64,000 nt of DNA, from NCBI GenBank assembly GCA_039707465.1, contig CM077648.1:23808119-23872118 (forward strand). Direction: 5' to 3'. The notes under the pieces were generated by a model. That model saw only the letters and a program-made list of their open reading frames with translations, did not search any database and was not told the origin of the DNA. Both the position numbers and the translations under genes were made by a program. Position 1 is the stretch's first letter, and each line of letters begins with the position of its first letter. Shown here in pieces: positions 47,790-60,450 of this stretch. The DNA comes from Rhabdophis nuchalis. Its lineage: Eukaryota; Chordata; Lepidosauria; Squamata; Natricidae.

Positions 47790-48528
47790 CAGTGGTGGGT
47801 TCTTATAGGTTCGGACTGGTTTGGCTGAACTGGTAGTGGTTTGGTGGCCTGGGTCACTGGAACCAGGAGCGAACCAGGCCTGCCACACCCCCAAATCAGT
47901 TCTCTTGGCTGCACAATAGGCGTCACCATCTTGTTTTTCACTTCTGTGCATGCGCAGAACAAGGTGTTAGTTACCATCTTTAAAGCGCTCCATGGCACGG
48001 GTCCTGGTTACTTGACAGACCGCCTCATACCACATTCCTCCCTTCGACCTGTCCGCTCCCACAGAGCTGGCCTTCTCAGGGTACCGTCAGCCGGTCAATG
48101 CCGACTGGCGACTCCCAGGGGACGAGCCTTCTCTGTGGCGGGTCCGACACTCGGGAACGACCTTCCCCCCGATATCCGTACCATCACGGATCTACGCCTC
48201 TTCCGTTGGATGGTAAAAACACATTTCTTTCATCTAGCTGGCCTGACATAGATTAGGGAATATTTTAATTCGATATTTATTGGTTTTAATTATTTATTCA
48301 AATTTTAGCACAGATTTAATAATTTAATTGTTTTTTATATTTTGTATATTGTGGGGTTTTTATCTTTCTGTGCACCGCCCTGAGTCCCTTTCAGGTGAAA
48401 TAGGGCGGTATATAAATCGAATAAATAAAAATAAATAAATAAATAAATAAATCTTTATTGCATTCTGCATGTGCACACCGCGCGCCCATGAGCAAACTGG
48501 TAGTAGTGCCTGCCAGAACCCACCCCTG
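47790..48528. mobile_element. hAT-like element (CAGTGGTGGG family) with perfect TSD, split by L2-like LINE
   Basis: From CAGTGGTGGGTTCTTATAGG to GCCAGAACCCACCCCTG. GGTGAGAT lies at 47782-47789 and 48529-48536. The L2-like element sits in its middle. Confidence 0.93.
47967..48452 (+). pseudogene. L2-like LINE 3' end nested in the hAT-like element
   Basis: Encodes VTIFKALHGTGPGYLTDR, RPVRSHRAGLLRVPS and TPRGRAFSVAGPT, then the CACCGCCCTGAGTCCC...AGGGCGGTATATAAAT tail and (AAAT)n. 5' truncated. Confidence 0.9.
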
Positions 48529-48596
48529 GGTGAGATGAACCCTCAAATAACCTGGAGCCATGCCCATGAAGAGCTTTAAAAGTGATCACTAACACC

Positions 48597-48662
48597 TTGA
48601 ATCGCCGCCCTGGGTCCGTTTGGAGAAGGGCGGGATATAAATTTAATAAAATAAATAAATAA
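48597..48662 (+). pseudogene. L2-like LINE tail
   Basis: CGCCGCCCTGGGTCCGTTTG and GAGAAGGGCGGGATATAAAT plus (AAAT)n: only the last part of a plus-strand copy. Confidence 0.75.
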
Positions 48663-48877
48663 AAATTAATTGTTTGCCTCCCACTGAAACAACTGAAAAT
48701 CCAATTTTATACTCTTCTAGGGACAATATAATATACTCTCCCCTCTTCAGTGGGTCTAGGGAAAAAGAGGCCTTGGAGCCTGTAAATCCAAAGCTTCTGC
48801 CTAGCAGTATTGTTCCATATTGTTCTCCAAGCTAATTGCCATCGACAGGCCTGACTTCCTTCAATCTATCTATGCCC

Positions 48878-49083
48878 CAGGAGTGGGTTCCGGCTGCTGC
48901 TACTGATGGTTTTCTTAGGGATGTGTTGTGGGCGTGCTTGATGCGCACTACACATGCATGCACAGTACTAAAATGCTTCTGTGCATGGGCAGCAAAAAAC
49001 AAGATAAGTGGTTTGGGGACGTGGCAGACCAAGTTACTACCTACTCGGCAGAATCGGGCCGAACCAGTAGGAACCCACCTCTG
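48878..49083. mobile_element. hAT-like element (CAGTGGTGGG family) with perfect TSD
   Basis: From CAGGAGTGGGTTCCGGC to CAGTAGGAACCCACCTCTG. CTATGCCC lies at 48870-48877 and 49084-49091. Confidence 0.93.
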
Positions 49084-49647
49084 CTATGCCCCGTTTATAA
49101 CCATCTAGGTGTGCAGTTCCAACATCTATGAAATATTTGCTAGTCAGAAACTCAGCTTAAGAGAGTCATTCATAATTTTATAAATATGTTGTATCTTATA
49201 ACATGGCTGATCTTCATGTGTAGTTATTTACTCAGATACTTAAGAAGATGATGTAAGGTTTTTGTTTTTTTGTTGGTCTCTCTCACACATTCATTAACCT
49301 GATCAGATTCAGCTGTATAGGCTACTCATAGAGCTGTATAATGAGTAGTCAACAGAGGAAGTTTCAGTAAGAAAACCTGCCCTGAATCTCAAATATATCA
49401 TGTCTAAGTTAAATTAAATTACAATTCTATATTAGCTTCATGATTCTCTTTTGGTAAACCCCACTAGAATTAAGAACTGAAGAAAGCTTCACAACTACAT
49501 GCCTTCATAAGTATTGTGGGTGCTACTTCCTTTAGGTCAAATTTCTTAGGTCTAAAAAAGAAAGATCTCACACAAATGGTTCACTCACTTCTGGTGCTAT
49601 GAAGACATAGAGGAGAATATGAATGTAATTATGAATACGGTTAGTTA

Positions 49648-49905
49648 TAGGTAAAGGTTCCCCTCACACATATGTGCTAGTCCTTCCTGACTCTAGGGGG
49701 TGGTTCTCATCTCCATTTCAAAGCCAAGGAGCCAGTGCTGTCCAAAGACGTCCCTGTGGTCATGTGGCCAGCATGACTAAATGCCGAAGGCGCATGGAGC
49801 ACTGTTACCTTCCCACCAAAGGTGGTCCCTATTTTTCTACTTGCATTTTTTTACATGTTTTTGAACTGTTAGGTTGGCAGAAGTGCTAGGTTGGCAGAAG
49901 GTTAC
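49648..49905 (-). mobile_element. tRNA-derived SINE, reverse orientation
   Basis: Reverse complement of the 40508 family: GGTAAAGGTTCCCCTCAC, CAAAGCCAAGGAGCCAGTGC, GTCATGTGGCCAGCATGACT, CCTTCCCACCAAAGGTGG. The promoter half is missing. Confidence 0.85.
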
Positions 49906-50849
49906 AGAAGGTTCTTAGTTTTATAGCCACTGCTTAAATCGCTTCTAATCCAATGCAGAGTCTCATCATCTCCCTTCTGGGCTTGGCTAGTTTTAAGCAA
50001 AATGACATCCAAACAAGCCTATTAATGATTCAGAGAAAGGATTGTGACCAGAAATCTTTGAAAACAACATAATCAGAACCCCCCCCCCCCAAATACAGAG
50101 AGAGTCTCCCTTTCACAGAATGATCTTGCCAAAAAGACCATCTATAGTTAATAAGGGGATAGGAAATAGGATACCCGAACCTAATCTGGTCATCTCCAGA
50201 TTCTTGGACTTCAATTTCCTCAAGTTCCAGCCAGAACAATAATTAAAAATTCCCACTGTGGGATTTTGCCAATTAAAATCTAACAGATTTGGTGAACACC
50301 AGGCTTGGAGGCTGAAATACAAGAGAAGTACAGATGGAATTCATAAATAATGTGGCAAAGGAACATCCTGGGTTTCCTAATATAATTTAGGACAATGATT
50401 ATTCAGACAGAAAATCCTGCTACTCTCATATAATCTCCTGGGAAAAAAAATCTGTGTCCAAATTTATGCAGTGCAATCATATGACTTGGTGTTGTTATAT
50501 GGTCACCATTCAAATTACTCTGAGTGAATCAACAAACTGCACCGTAGGGTAAACATGATGTATTTTTGATAACGTATTTTAAGAGTTAGATACATTTAAT
50601 TAATTCCTTCTCTTGTAGGACTATCAAAGTTAGACTAAAAAAAATCTGGATGACGAGGAGGTGGCCCCACAGAATTAGACCTTCCTGCCTCTCTCTGCTC
50701 CATATAATTGTTCTTCAGCTTTGGCAGCTCAGAGGTAGTCCAAGAGTCTTATTCTTGTGAAGACACATGGTGAACGTTGAAATCTTGATCCGTAATATAT
50801 TTTCCTTTCATTCTTTGACAATTAATACAAAGGCTAGGCAAAGACTTAA
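49906..50849. other. TACR3 intron 3 sequence, nothing recognised
   Basis: A run of about 13 C residues near 50080 is the only oddity. Confidence 0.55.
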
Positions 50850-51040
50850 TAGCAGAGTAAGATCCACCAGCAAGAAAGAGGCCCTGATCCTCCTATATAT
50901 AGTCAGACTCCATTTGAATACTCTGTCCTGTTCTGGAGACCTCACTTAAAAAAAGCTATTGCTAAGACTGAGCGGGTTCAGAGATGTGCAACAAAAATGG
51001 TGCATGGTCTGAGGGACAAAATATGTAGGAGTAATTGGAG
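50850..51040 (+). pseudogene. CR1 LINE internal 3' fragment
   Basis: AAGAGGCCCTGATCCTCC, GTCCTGTTCTGGAGACCTCA and GCAACAAAAATGGTGCATGG resemble the CR1 ORF2 region coding for the ATxxxxGL motif. It is strongly decayed. Confidence 0.55.
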
Positions 51041-51495
51041 CAGGGGTGAGATTGCGCAGCTTTGGACAAGTTCTATAGAACTGTGACGGTGATTATGTGC
51101 AGTTCAGAGAACAACACTGACTGACCCCTTTTTGCACCTTGGCCACCTAGAGCCACACCTGAAGCATAGCTGCTCCTGCTCCCTGGTTCCTTTGCTTGCC
51201 TCAACCACGTGGCCCAGATGATCTCTGCCTGATGAGTCTTCCCTCGCTTCTTGCCCAGCCTGCGTTTTTTTCCCTCTTCAGCAGCAGGGTCTGCACTGTC
51301 CACAGGAATAATTCCTGAATCCTGCCCCGACGCAATGAATTCCGGCAGGCTGGATATGGGTATGAAGGCCCTGGCTCCACAGTGCTTTTTCGCTGGCCAC
51401 ACCCACTGTCACATGACCCCCCCCCCACCAAGCCACACCCACCAAGCCATGCCCACAGAACCTATAGGGAAAATTTTTGAATTTCATCCCTGGAT
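51041..51495. mobile_element. hAT-like element, decayed ends
   Basis: Starts CAGGGGTGAGATTGCG and ends TTGAATTTCATCCCTG. The interior near 51420-51460 has the CCACCAAGCCATGCCCAC block of the 5091 element. No TSD was recognised. Confidence 0.6.
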
Positions 51496-52195
51496 AACAT
51501 GACTGAAATATTTAAATAATTCAAGGAGGGAATAAGCTTCTAGAAGGCAGAATTTTCAACATTAAGCAAAAGAATGGGACTTTGAGAGGATATCAACAAC
51601 TCTGTTTAGCTTCATAATTAGGCATCTCAAGAAGATGGGGGGGAGGGGGAACTAATGATGACACCATTTGACATGATATGACATCGTTATGTAAGCAGTA
51701 TGCTTTGCATACTTGCATCAAACATCATGATGTAACTTGTCTGATGTCGTAATCTATGCATTGCCATTTTGTAATGAGTGCCTCTGTATGATAACTAAAC
51801 TGTACTAATGATATCCAGTTAATTTTATTACTCCCTATATAGTCACTTAGTAAAGTATAAATTCTCCCATAGTAAAAATTGTACTTTCCTAGCAAAGTTT
51901 AGAAGGCCTTGAGGGACTACGTCCAAACTCTGAAGCACCAGAGTTGGTGCTCAACTGTAATGGCTCTTACTTTGATTGGTAAGAATCTCAGAATAAGATA
52001 TGTTGAGTGATTATATTTTTGTCAACCTTGGGCATATATTTATGGTTTATGGAATTTGTAAAATATTCATTTTGCTATCAAATATGGTCTCAAACTTTTC
52101 CCTGCCAAACTAAGTGGTCTTTCCACTTTATCTTCATAGTCAGCCCCCAGGTAATTGCTAAAAGTGGGAGGCTTTGGTGCAAGAAAATAAGCTGA
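51496..52195. other. TACR3 intron 3 sequence, nothing recognised
   Basis: No recognisable coding or repeat structure was seen. Confidence 0.55.
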
Positions 52196-52199
52196 CAGC

Positions 52200-52490
52200 A
52201 ATATTCTCCGGACCATCACCGACCTCCGCCTCTTCCGCCAATGTCTAAAGACATACTTTTTTCATCAAGCTGGCCTAGCCTAACCTCCCATGGGGACTGT
52301 AGAAAAGTTTTAAATTGGGTTTTAATTAATAATTGGTTTTAGCACAGGTTTGGGATTTAATATATATTTTAAATTATTTATGTTCTATTTTTGTATGTTT
52401 TTTAAATTTCCTGTGCGCCGCCCTGGGTCCTTTGCGGAGAAGGGCGGGATATAAATGTAATAAAATAAATAAATAAATAAATAAATAATC
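52200..52490 (+). pseudogene. L2-like LINE 3' end
   Basis: CCGACCTCCGCCTCTTCCGC (TDLRLFR), then GCGCCGCCCTGGGTCC and AGAAGGGCGGGATATAAATG with (AAAT)n. 5' truncated. Confidence 0.85.
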
Positions 52491-52599
52491 CAGAAAACTC
52501 TATTTAAAAAGAATTGGTTGTGACTTTTGTTACATTTCATGCCATTTTATAATCTGAAAATAGTGTCATGTATTGTTGGGGGGAAAATAGGAGAAGGAA

Positions 52600-52879
52600 T
52601 AGTGGTGGGTTCTGGATACTGTTGCAACTGGTACAGTGCAATGGGGCCAAGCGGCCACCACATGAACGCACACAGCCCACGTGCATACATGCGCAGTGCG
52701 TGCATGTGTACTTACAGCCTGCGACACCTCCGTGATGCTCCAGCTACTTGGAGTGTCGCGCAGGCGCCCTATGCTCCATGTGAATGCACAGAAGCCAAAA
52801 ACCTCAAATTTTGGAGCACTGGCGGGTGGGCCCTCCAGAGCACTGTACCAGAATGGTAGCTGGTTGTAACCCACCACTG
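52600..52879. mobile_element. hAT-like element (CAGTGGTGGG family), TSD 7/8
   Basis: TAGTGGTGGGTTCTGGAT ... GGTTGTAACCCACCACTG. AGAAGGAA and AGAAGAAA flank it. The interior carries CATGCGCAGTGCGTGC. Confidence 0.8.
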
Positions 52880-53479
52880 AGAAGAAATGACTATTAGAAT
52901 ATTAGGTATGTTTGCCAAGAATAATATAGGCAGGATAAGAATAAATACTGTAAAACATATATAAAACTTCACTGTAACACTCTTGATTGGCAGATCCAGC
53001 ATATATATATGAGATAACATGGATGGTCAAGTATTAAGCAAAATGATCAGACATTCAGAAATAATTTTCTCATGAGCAATAGTTATATATGTTTGTATAT
53101 GTATGTGTGTCATTACAACATGAGCAGTAGGAACTGGATTTTCATCAAAAATGCATTTCAAATGTTTATACTTGAATTTGAATCATGGTTTCAGAGAGCC
53201 CTCACCCTTTTCTACTCAGTACAGCACTGCTGTCTCTGTAGCCAAGTTATTAAACTAGCTGCTCATCTTTAAAATGTCAAATTTGTCAGCTAAGCAGAAG
53301 AAGCCTAAGATCTTGACTTAAGTTAAATGTTACTAAAATCATTTTTAGCAGCGTATCCATGAAAATTTCAGCGTGACAAAAAGAGAGACAAACTTTGTAT
53401 CAGGTACATCATATTTCAATGACCCGCTAACATTTATTTTGCAGGAAAAAAAGAATGACCAATTTGCATCTGATGTTCC

Positions 53480-54430
53480 TGATATATGAGCCTGGATGGG
53501 GAGGAACGGGCTCCGACTTAACCCGTCCAAGACCGAGTGGCTGCCGTTTCCGGCACCACGACATAGCCAGTTGGTTCCATCTCTGGCTATTGGGGGCGAA
53601 ACATTGGCTCCTGCAGAAAGGGCGCGCAACTTGGGTGTTTTCCTGGACTCTCGGCTGTCCTTGGATGACCAGGTGATGGCCGTAGCCAGGGGGGCCTTCT
53701 ATCAGATATACCTGACATGCCAGTTGCGCCCTTTTCTGGATCGTGGCGCCTTACACACAGTCACTCAAGCTCTCATCGCCTCCCGCCTGGACTACTGCAA
53801 TGCTCTCTACATGGGGCTCCCCTTGAGGTGCACCCGGAGACTTCAGTTAGTGCAGAATGCGGCTGCGCGGGGGATTTTGGGAGTCTTTAGACACTCCCAT
53901 ATAACACCTCTCCTGCGCGAGCTGCACTGGCTGCCTGTGGCCTTCCCGGTGCATTTCAAGGTCCTAGTGACCATCTTTAAAGTGCTCCATGGCATAGGAC
54001 CTGGCTACTTGCAGGACCGCCTCCTGCCACATACCTCCACTCGACCTGTCCGCTCCCACAGGGTGGGACTCCTTATGGTGCCATCCGCCAAACAATGCCG
54101 GCTGGCGACTCCCTGGGGAAGAGCCCCTCTGTGGCAGGTCCAGCCTTCTGGAACGACTTGCCCCCGACCTCCGCACAATCATGGACCTTCGCCTCTTCCG
54201 TTGAACACTAAAAACATATCTCTTCCATGCGGCCGGCCTGACATAGTTGTTTATATTATTGAATTTTAGCTGGGTTTTCAATTAAATTTTAGCATGGGCC
54301 AAATTTATTTAATCCAATTTTAAATTTATTTGATTGTCTGTATATTTATATTTTATTTTCTTATTCCTGTGCACCGCCCTGAGTCCCACTTGGGAGAGAG
54401 GGCGGTATAAAAGTACGAAAAATAATAAAA
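53480..54430 (+). pseudogene. L2-like LINE 3' end, longest copy in the window
   Basis: Open frame 53496-54269 covers the end of the reverse transcriptase and the C-terminal domain: NGLRLNPSKTEWLPF, RARNLGVFLDSRLSLDDQV, ASRLDYCNALYMGLP, RLQLVQNAAAR, LRELHWLPVA and FKVLHGIGPGYLQDR. A frameshift near 54130 separates the conserved WNDLPP and LRLFR parts. It is 5' truncated and inactive. It lies in TACR3 intron 3, antisense to the gene, with the CACCGCCCTGAGTCCC tail. Confidence 0.92.
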
Positions 54431-54984
54431 ATAATAAAATATTATATATGGGCTATATTTCTTGGTTTGTTTTCGATCTTTCAAGTGTCTGTTGATTCAT
54501 GCTGATTACCTGTGGAAGCCCCTGAAATTTTCCTGGAAAGATTTTGTAAATTATTTTCCATTGCCTCCTTCATACAGGGTAAGAGAAGGACTGGACCAAG
54601 GCCATCCAACTAGCTTTGTGCCTAAGTGGGCACATGAACTCACAGTCTTTTGGTTTTTAACCTGATGGCTTAACACAACATCAGCCTGTCTCTGCATGTT
54701 TAATTCTGTTTAGTTTTGTTAGTTATTCCCAAGTAGAAAAGCTAATCTAGATAATAAATAAACAAATAGTCAAGGTAATGCTACATGAAAAGCATTCACA
54801 AAACTAGATAGGCCTACTTAATTTTTTCCAGTTGAAGAGTCTAGTATGCATACCCTTCTTGAGTTCCCCATATTAACTGATTTTCATGGATCCACTGTCT
54901 TCTGCAGTCCCAATTCTCTTATATCAATGTTCCTCAACTTGAAAATGGGTGGCCTTCAACTTCCAGAATTGAAGGCCACCCACC

Positions 54985-55575
54985 TTCATAATAATAATAA
55001 TAATAATAATAATAAAGTTGCATTTATTGACCACAGGGACTCGGGGCGGTGCACAGGGAAATTAAAAAACGAAAAATATACAAAATACATACAAATTAAA
55101 ACGAATTAAACTCAATCAATCCTGTGCTAAAATCCCCTTAACTAAAAACATCCAATAAATATAGTATACATTTAAAAACCCATAGACAGAGAGACTACCC
55201 TAGGCCGGCCAGGCGGAAAAGATGAGTCTTCAATTTCAGGCGGAAGGAGCGGAGGTCCGTGGTCGTTCTAATATCGGGGGGAAGGTCGTTCCAGAGGGCC
55301 GGGCCTGCCACAGAGAGAGCCCCTCCCCTGGGCGTCGCCCGCTGACAAAGTCTAGTGGACGGCACCCGGAGCAGTCCCTCTCTGTGGGAGCGAATCGGCC
55401 GTGAGGATGTATGAGGCAGGATCCGATCCCGCAGGTAGCTAGGTCCCGAGCCATGGAGCGCTTTAAAGATGATGATTAATACCTTGAAGCGCACCCGGAA
55501 GACGACAGGTAGCCAGTGCAGCTCGCGCAAGAGCGGTGTAACGTGGGTGAACCTGATGGTTCCCATAATTGCCAC
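54985..55575 (-). pseudogene. L2-like LINE 3' end with (AAT)n tail
   Basis: The minus-strand frame 55195-55575 encodes VTPLLRELHWLPVVFRVRF, IIFKALHGSGPSYLRDR, TPRGGALSVAGPALWNDLPP and TDLRSFRLKLKTHLF. The tail is read on the plus strand as an (AAT)n run at about 54988 plus GGACTCGGGGCGGTGCACAG. It appears inserted in a decayed palindromic MITE: CAATGTTCCTCAAC at 54926 and GTTGAGAAACAATG at about 55590. Confidence 0.88.
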
Positions 55576-55599
55576 GGTTCATGTTGCCACGGTTGAGAA

Positions 55600-57490
55600 A
55601 CAATGTCTTAGACTGTTTCACTCACATTGACCAAACAGTTGAAGAAGACTAGGAGGGCCATTTCCCACCATAAACCATTCACCAACCTCCCAAAATCTCA
55701 TTGGGCCACCATTCCTTTCCAGTTATTCAGCAAAATAACTAGAAAATCAAAAGTTTTCAATTTTGATCGCTTAAGGTGATTTTTTTTGTGGCATTTTTAC
55801 GAAGCTCAGATTCAGAGAAATTGTAGGCACTGTACATTTATTGCTTCTCTCCAAAACTGCTGTTCTCCAATCAGTCATCAAATGCATGTTGAGACAGAAA
55901 AGTGCTAGCTGTGCTTCTGAAATTGACAATGTTCCACTAATGAAAATGGGGAAACTTATCACCCAAATGTTTCGTTCCACATGTTATGCAAAAGGCCATA
56001 TACATATCCTGTCAAGAAGAAACAAGATGCCATTAAAGCCAGGGACAAAAACAAATTGATAAATGGGACCTGGGGTGATTTGTTCATTTTGTTCAGAGCA
56101 TTTAAAAATCTATAGCAAAGCCAGAGTCAGAACAGTGGAGAGGGTTATGGCCCAAGATCCTGCATTATTAAAGTAGTAACTGAATATGAGTTCATTTTAA
56201 GCATAATTGGGATATTAAAAAAATCTCTTCATCATAGAGACGGGAAAAAAAACCCAAAAGAGAAAAAGAAAATTAATAAACAAATGGGAAAAAAGGTAAC
56301 ATTGAAAAAAAATTTTTGTGATCCCTATTTATATGATTCATGCATATTTTGTAGAATTCACACTTTAGAGCTCTTCAGTACTGATCAAATGTTATTGATC
56401 AAATATTTAAATATTTGCAGTAGAAATCTGGATTGCCCACAACAGTGTAATGGCATAATATTTTATTATCGTTAGGGACATCTAAAATTCTTGAATTGTT
56501 CTCAACATTGAAATGCATTTTTAAAACAGATTATTAAAGACTATTTAATAATAGATAATAAACAACAACAGATTATTATCAACTACTTGCAAGGTTTCAA
56601 ATAAACAAGATTTTACAATGGAAAGACAGTACCATCCTGGATTTACAGTTTTGGATGGATTAAACATGTTAACTCTCTCTGTATAAAACTTGTTCTTTAT
56701 TGACAAAATGAAAAGACCGATCAATATTACTCTGCATGGTCAAGGTTTAATGCTGTCTGTATTGGAAAATAGTGACTTGGAGTGGAACTAGATGCTTTAG
56801 GGGATGATTTAATGCCAGTGTAGTCATGCCTCTTCCTTTACAAAAGACAAGCTCTATTGGCAGGTTTACTAGAGAAGAATCTTCCATTTGCAGCATCTTG
56901 TTTTGAAGGGTAGGGAATCTGGCGCCCTCCAGATATTGAACTATGACCCCTGTTAACTCTACCTAGCATGGTCAATAGTGAGGCTCTACTGGCTGCAATT
57001 CAAAACTGCAAAGGTTATAAACATCTCCATCCAAATACAATTTAATGATAAAGAGATTCTGAAGTTGTCTCTAAAGAGGACTTCCAAGAATGCCATCGAC
57101 AGGCAAGAAAACAAGCTAAAGGATCACAGAAGAAATCTACCTAGAGTTGCCAATCAAGGCTCACATTAGCCTACTTCTGACATATTATACAAGGACCTAG
57201 CTTTCAGGAAAAGATTCTCAAACTGGGAAAGGTGGAAGGAAGGAGGAGAAGATAACAACTGGCATCAAGGTGGATAGATTAAGTTATACTGTTGGAAAAC
57301 CTAAAGACCAGGTTAGGAACAGATTGTCATGAAGAAAATTTACCTAACTATAAATGAGCAGATAGGCAAGTCATCTAGCTAGTCTTCTCCTTTGTGGCAA
57401 GACACAATGTGCTTTAAATGAATAGTAATTTTTAAATTTATGAATGAATACAATCTACATATGCACATGAGCCTAATGCTGGGAAAGATT
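55600..57490. other. TACR3 intron 3 sequence, nothing recognised
   Basis: AT-rich, with no recognisable structure. Confidence 0.55.
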
Positions 57491-57499
57491 GAGGGAAAA

Positions 57500-57664
57500 G
57501 AAGAAGGGGACATCAGAGAATGAGGTGGCTGGGTGGAGTCACAAAAGCAGTAGGTGTGAGCTTAAATGGACTCCAGAGGATGACAGAAGACAAGAAGGCC
57601 TGGAGGAACGTTGTCCATGGGGGTATGTTGAGCTGGACACAACTTCACAACTAACAACAACAAA
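57500..57664 (+). pseudogene. Bov-B (RTE) LINE 3' end
   Basis: Encodes the end of the RTE ORF (EVAGWSHKSS then TPEDDRRQEGLEERCPWGYV, decayed) and the characteristic end GAAGGCCTGGAGGAACGTTG, GTCCATGGGG and ACTTCACAACTAACAACAAC. A second copy is at 60712-60866. Confidence 0.85.
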
Positions 57665-58721
57665 ATTATTACTTCCTATAAAACATAACATTTGCTGCTA
57701 AATATTTAAAAACCAGTTTTGCCACCTCTATTTCAATCACTGATTAGTGCACCCTAGATGACCTCAGCTGTCAGCTGGGTGACAACATTCCAGAATTAAC
57801 AATTGGCTCTAGTGAGCTGATGTGAGCCAGATTCAGCACATCACTGCACAAGGCACTATATCTTCCTTTCTTGGGAAATAAGTAGCAAATCAAAATGGAA
57901 GATATGACAATATCTGACTGCATGACTTGCCTCTACTAGCAGCAACCACTAAAACATACCAAGAACACATTGTATATTATAATAGGTTACAGCCAAGAGG
58001 AGAAAAGAGAACTCCATGGCATTCTTAGAACATCAAGCTCTAGACTCCTGTTATCACATTCAATGCAGAAAGGTCTACTAAATGAGACTAAACTTAAGAG
58101 ATTTAGGACTTTAATCAGGAAATCATCACACAAGGTTGTACTGGAATGCACCATGAAATTAGTCAGTTATGCTTCATAAAATTTGTATCACCTGGTATTT
58201 CCAATTCCAAATGCATTAGAAAACATTTATATTTAAGTGCCTACCAATATAACTTAAATCCTGAAAACTTCATTAAAGTTTTTTTTAAAGTGAAGATACT
58301 ACATAACATGACAGCCAGAAAATAAATGAGGCAATAAAGAAATGAAACATAGGCAATGTCAATACAGTATTCTATTTGTCTTAAATCAAGTTTTACTATT
58401 TGCATGAAAAGTGGTACAGCGAGATGGATGGAAAAAAAAAAACACCAATGGTTTTGAATGATAAAAGGCTGGGAAGATGCATAAATTATTGTTGCTACTA
58501 ATAAGACACTTTCTTACTGCCTAGGGCTCTTCCTGCCCATTCTGATCACTGAGAGGGCTTGCTGAACAACCCAACCTTAAATGAAGTAAGAAGTGTGTGG
58601 ATTAGAGGATATGTCTTTTCTGCAGCTGCTCCTACATTGTGGAACATGTTCCCATTGGAGAACTACATGGTACCCATTCTTCTGACCTTCCAGAAGATGC
58701 TGTAAGACCATTATGGTGTGG

Positions 58722-59047
58722 GTCTCTGACAATTCACCATGGCGAACTCGCCATGGCCAACTTGCTGCAGGACAAATCACTGCGGGATAAGAGTTACACT
58801 AATATCTTAGAAATGGTGGAATACAATAATTAAAGAAAGGATCAAAAGGAGAGACAAAATGAAATGTGAATGGCAAAAATTAAAATATTTTTCTTTATTT
58901 TAAATAAACTAAATGAAATTGTTAAATTGTCCTGCAGCGAGTTGTCCTATGGTGAGTTGGCTGTGGTGAGTTGGCTATCGGAAGTTGGCCATGGTGAGTT
59001 GGCCAGGTAGGGTGGTTGCAGCAAGTTGGTTGTAGCAAGTTGTCCCA
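58722..59047. repeat. Repeated GAGTTGGC/GCCAACT motif cluster, possible MITE
   Basis: Left part: CACCATGGCGAACTCGCCATGGCC and AACTTGCTGCAGGAC. Right part: GTCCTGCAGCGAGTTGTCC, then several diverged GGTGAGTTGGC units. The two parts are mutually inverted, suggesting decayed terminal repeats of one element. No TSD was recognised. Confidence 0.45.
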
Positions 59048-59218
59048 TTCTCTATTTTTCAGTGAGTTTCGGCCAGGAATGAAAATTTGAGCAGCCATCC
59101 ATCTGTTATCTCATGACCTTATTTTTATAATATTTTGTACACCACATACAGCCTAAAGATAGTTTATAAATATTGTAAAATCCATTAATAATTGCTAAGC
59201 AAAAAAGCTGAAGTTTTA

Positions 59219-59416
<198 letters not shown>

Positions 59417-60039
59417 TTAAAAAAATGCTGTCATTAGAGCTCTTAAAAGCAACCAGCATTCCTCATGAATATAATATCAGAACTTGCAACAGTACAAAAT
59501 CAGTAGGGAACATTTCAAATAGTATTGATTTCAATACAGCTATCATTAACTAAAATAATTACAAAGATTGATTTCATTACAAAAGACTGGAATTAAGAAT
59601 TTCAAAGATGTAATGTCTCATAAATTCACACATAGACCATGATTTGCTATAATATGCAAACCAGCTCCCCGGTGCAATGCAAGGCTGTGTCATAGCTACT
59701 ACTTTGTTAATACTTCTATTCTATTCTATACTCTATTCTGGCACGCTACTCCTTTCCCCTCCACATAACCCATTTGGACACACAAATGCAGTCACCTCTA
59801 TAGCACAATATTCCATGCATCTGATGAACTGTCATATGCTACATTATCAGTTATACAGTAACAGACTGACTCCTATTTAAAGTGATAAAGAACTCTATAA
59901 GAGTTTTCACAGATGGAAAAGCAAAGCCATGTATCACTTCTCCAAGTCTTCATGGTTCCGTATTGGGAAAGGCTAATTTAAGAATCTGATTTGGAAAGAT
60001 CTTATTTCACAACATCTGAGATTTGCAATCTACTTCTTC

Positions 60040-60272
60040 CAGAGATGGGTTGCTCCTGGTTCGGCTGAAGAGGTAGTGATATTTTTGCTTGGGTCACAGA
60101 ACCGGCAGCAACCCAGGCTGGCCACATCCCCGAACTGGTTCTCCGGTGTCTTCTGTTGTTGCTGGCATGTTTCTTCACATGCACAGAACAATTTTTAGTC
60201 AAATGTGCATGCGTGAGCAACGCATGGCCGGTGCACGCACATGGCAGAGAACCGATAGTAACTGGTTCAGGA
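60040..60272. mobile_element. hAT-like element in TACR3 intron 2, perfect TSD
   Basis: Starts CAGAGATGGGTTGCTCC. The right terminus is decayed (ACTGGTTCAGGA). ACTTCTTC lies at 60032-60039 and 60273-60280. Confidence 0.75.
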
Positions 60273-60450
60273 ACTTCTTCCACTATCACAATGAAGTGCA
60301 ACTATGAATATGATGGACTTGGATGATGCTTTCAGTCCTCTCCAAGCTGTCATCTTTAGTTTGAACTGCTAGGACAGGTATCATATTTCTATGCTTTTGT
60401 AGGGCAAAAGAAGCGTGCCAAAATACACAACTATTTAAATATTGGCTTAC

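Larger units (their letters stand above)
47480..48596 (-). pseudogene. Old L2-like LINE remnant split by a hAT-like element
   Basis: The plus strand holds CTCATTTTACCATAGGG, TGGGCGGCTTACAGTTACAT and TTACCCAGAATAATTG, then past the insertion GAACCCTCAAATAACCTGGA and AAGAGCTTTAAAAGTGATCA, the antisense of the FKxLHG coding region. Confidence 0.6.

Noticed and set aside
53496..54269. 257-residue host gene candidate
   Set aside because: Its motifs (SRLDYCNALY, LRELHWLPVA) are those of L2/CR1-like LINE proteins, it recurs at least six times in the window, and it has a frameshift.
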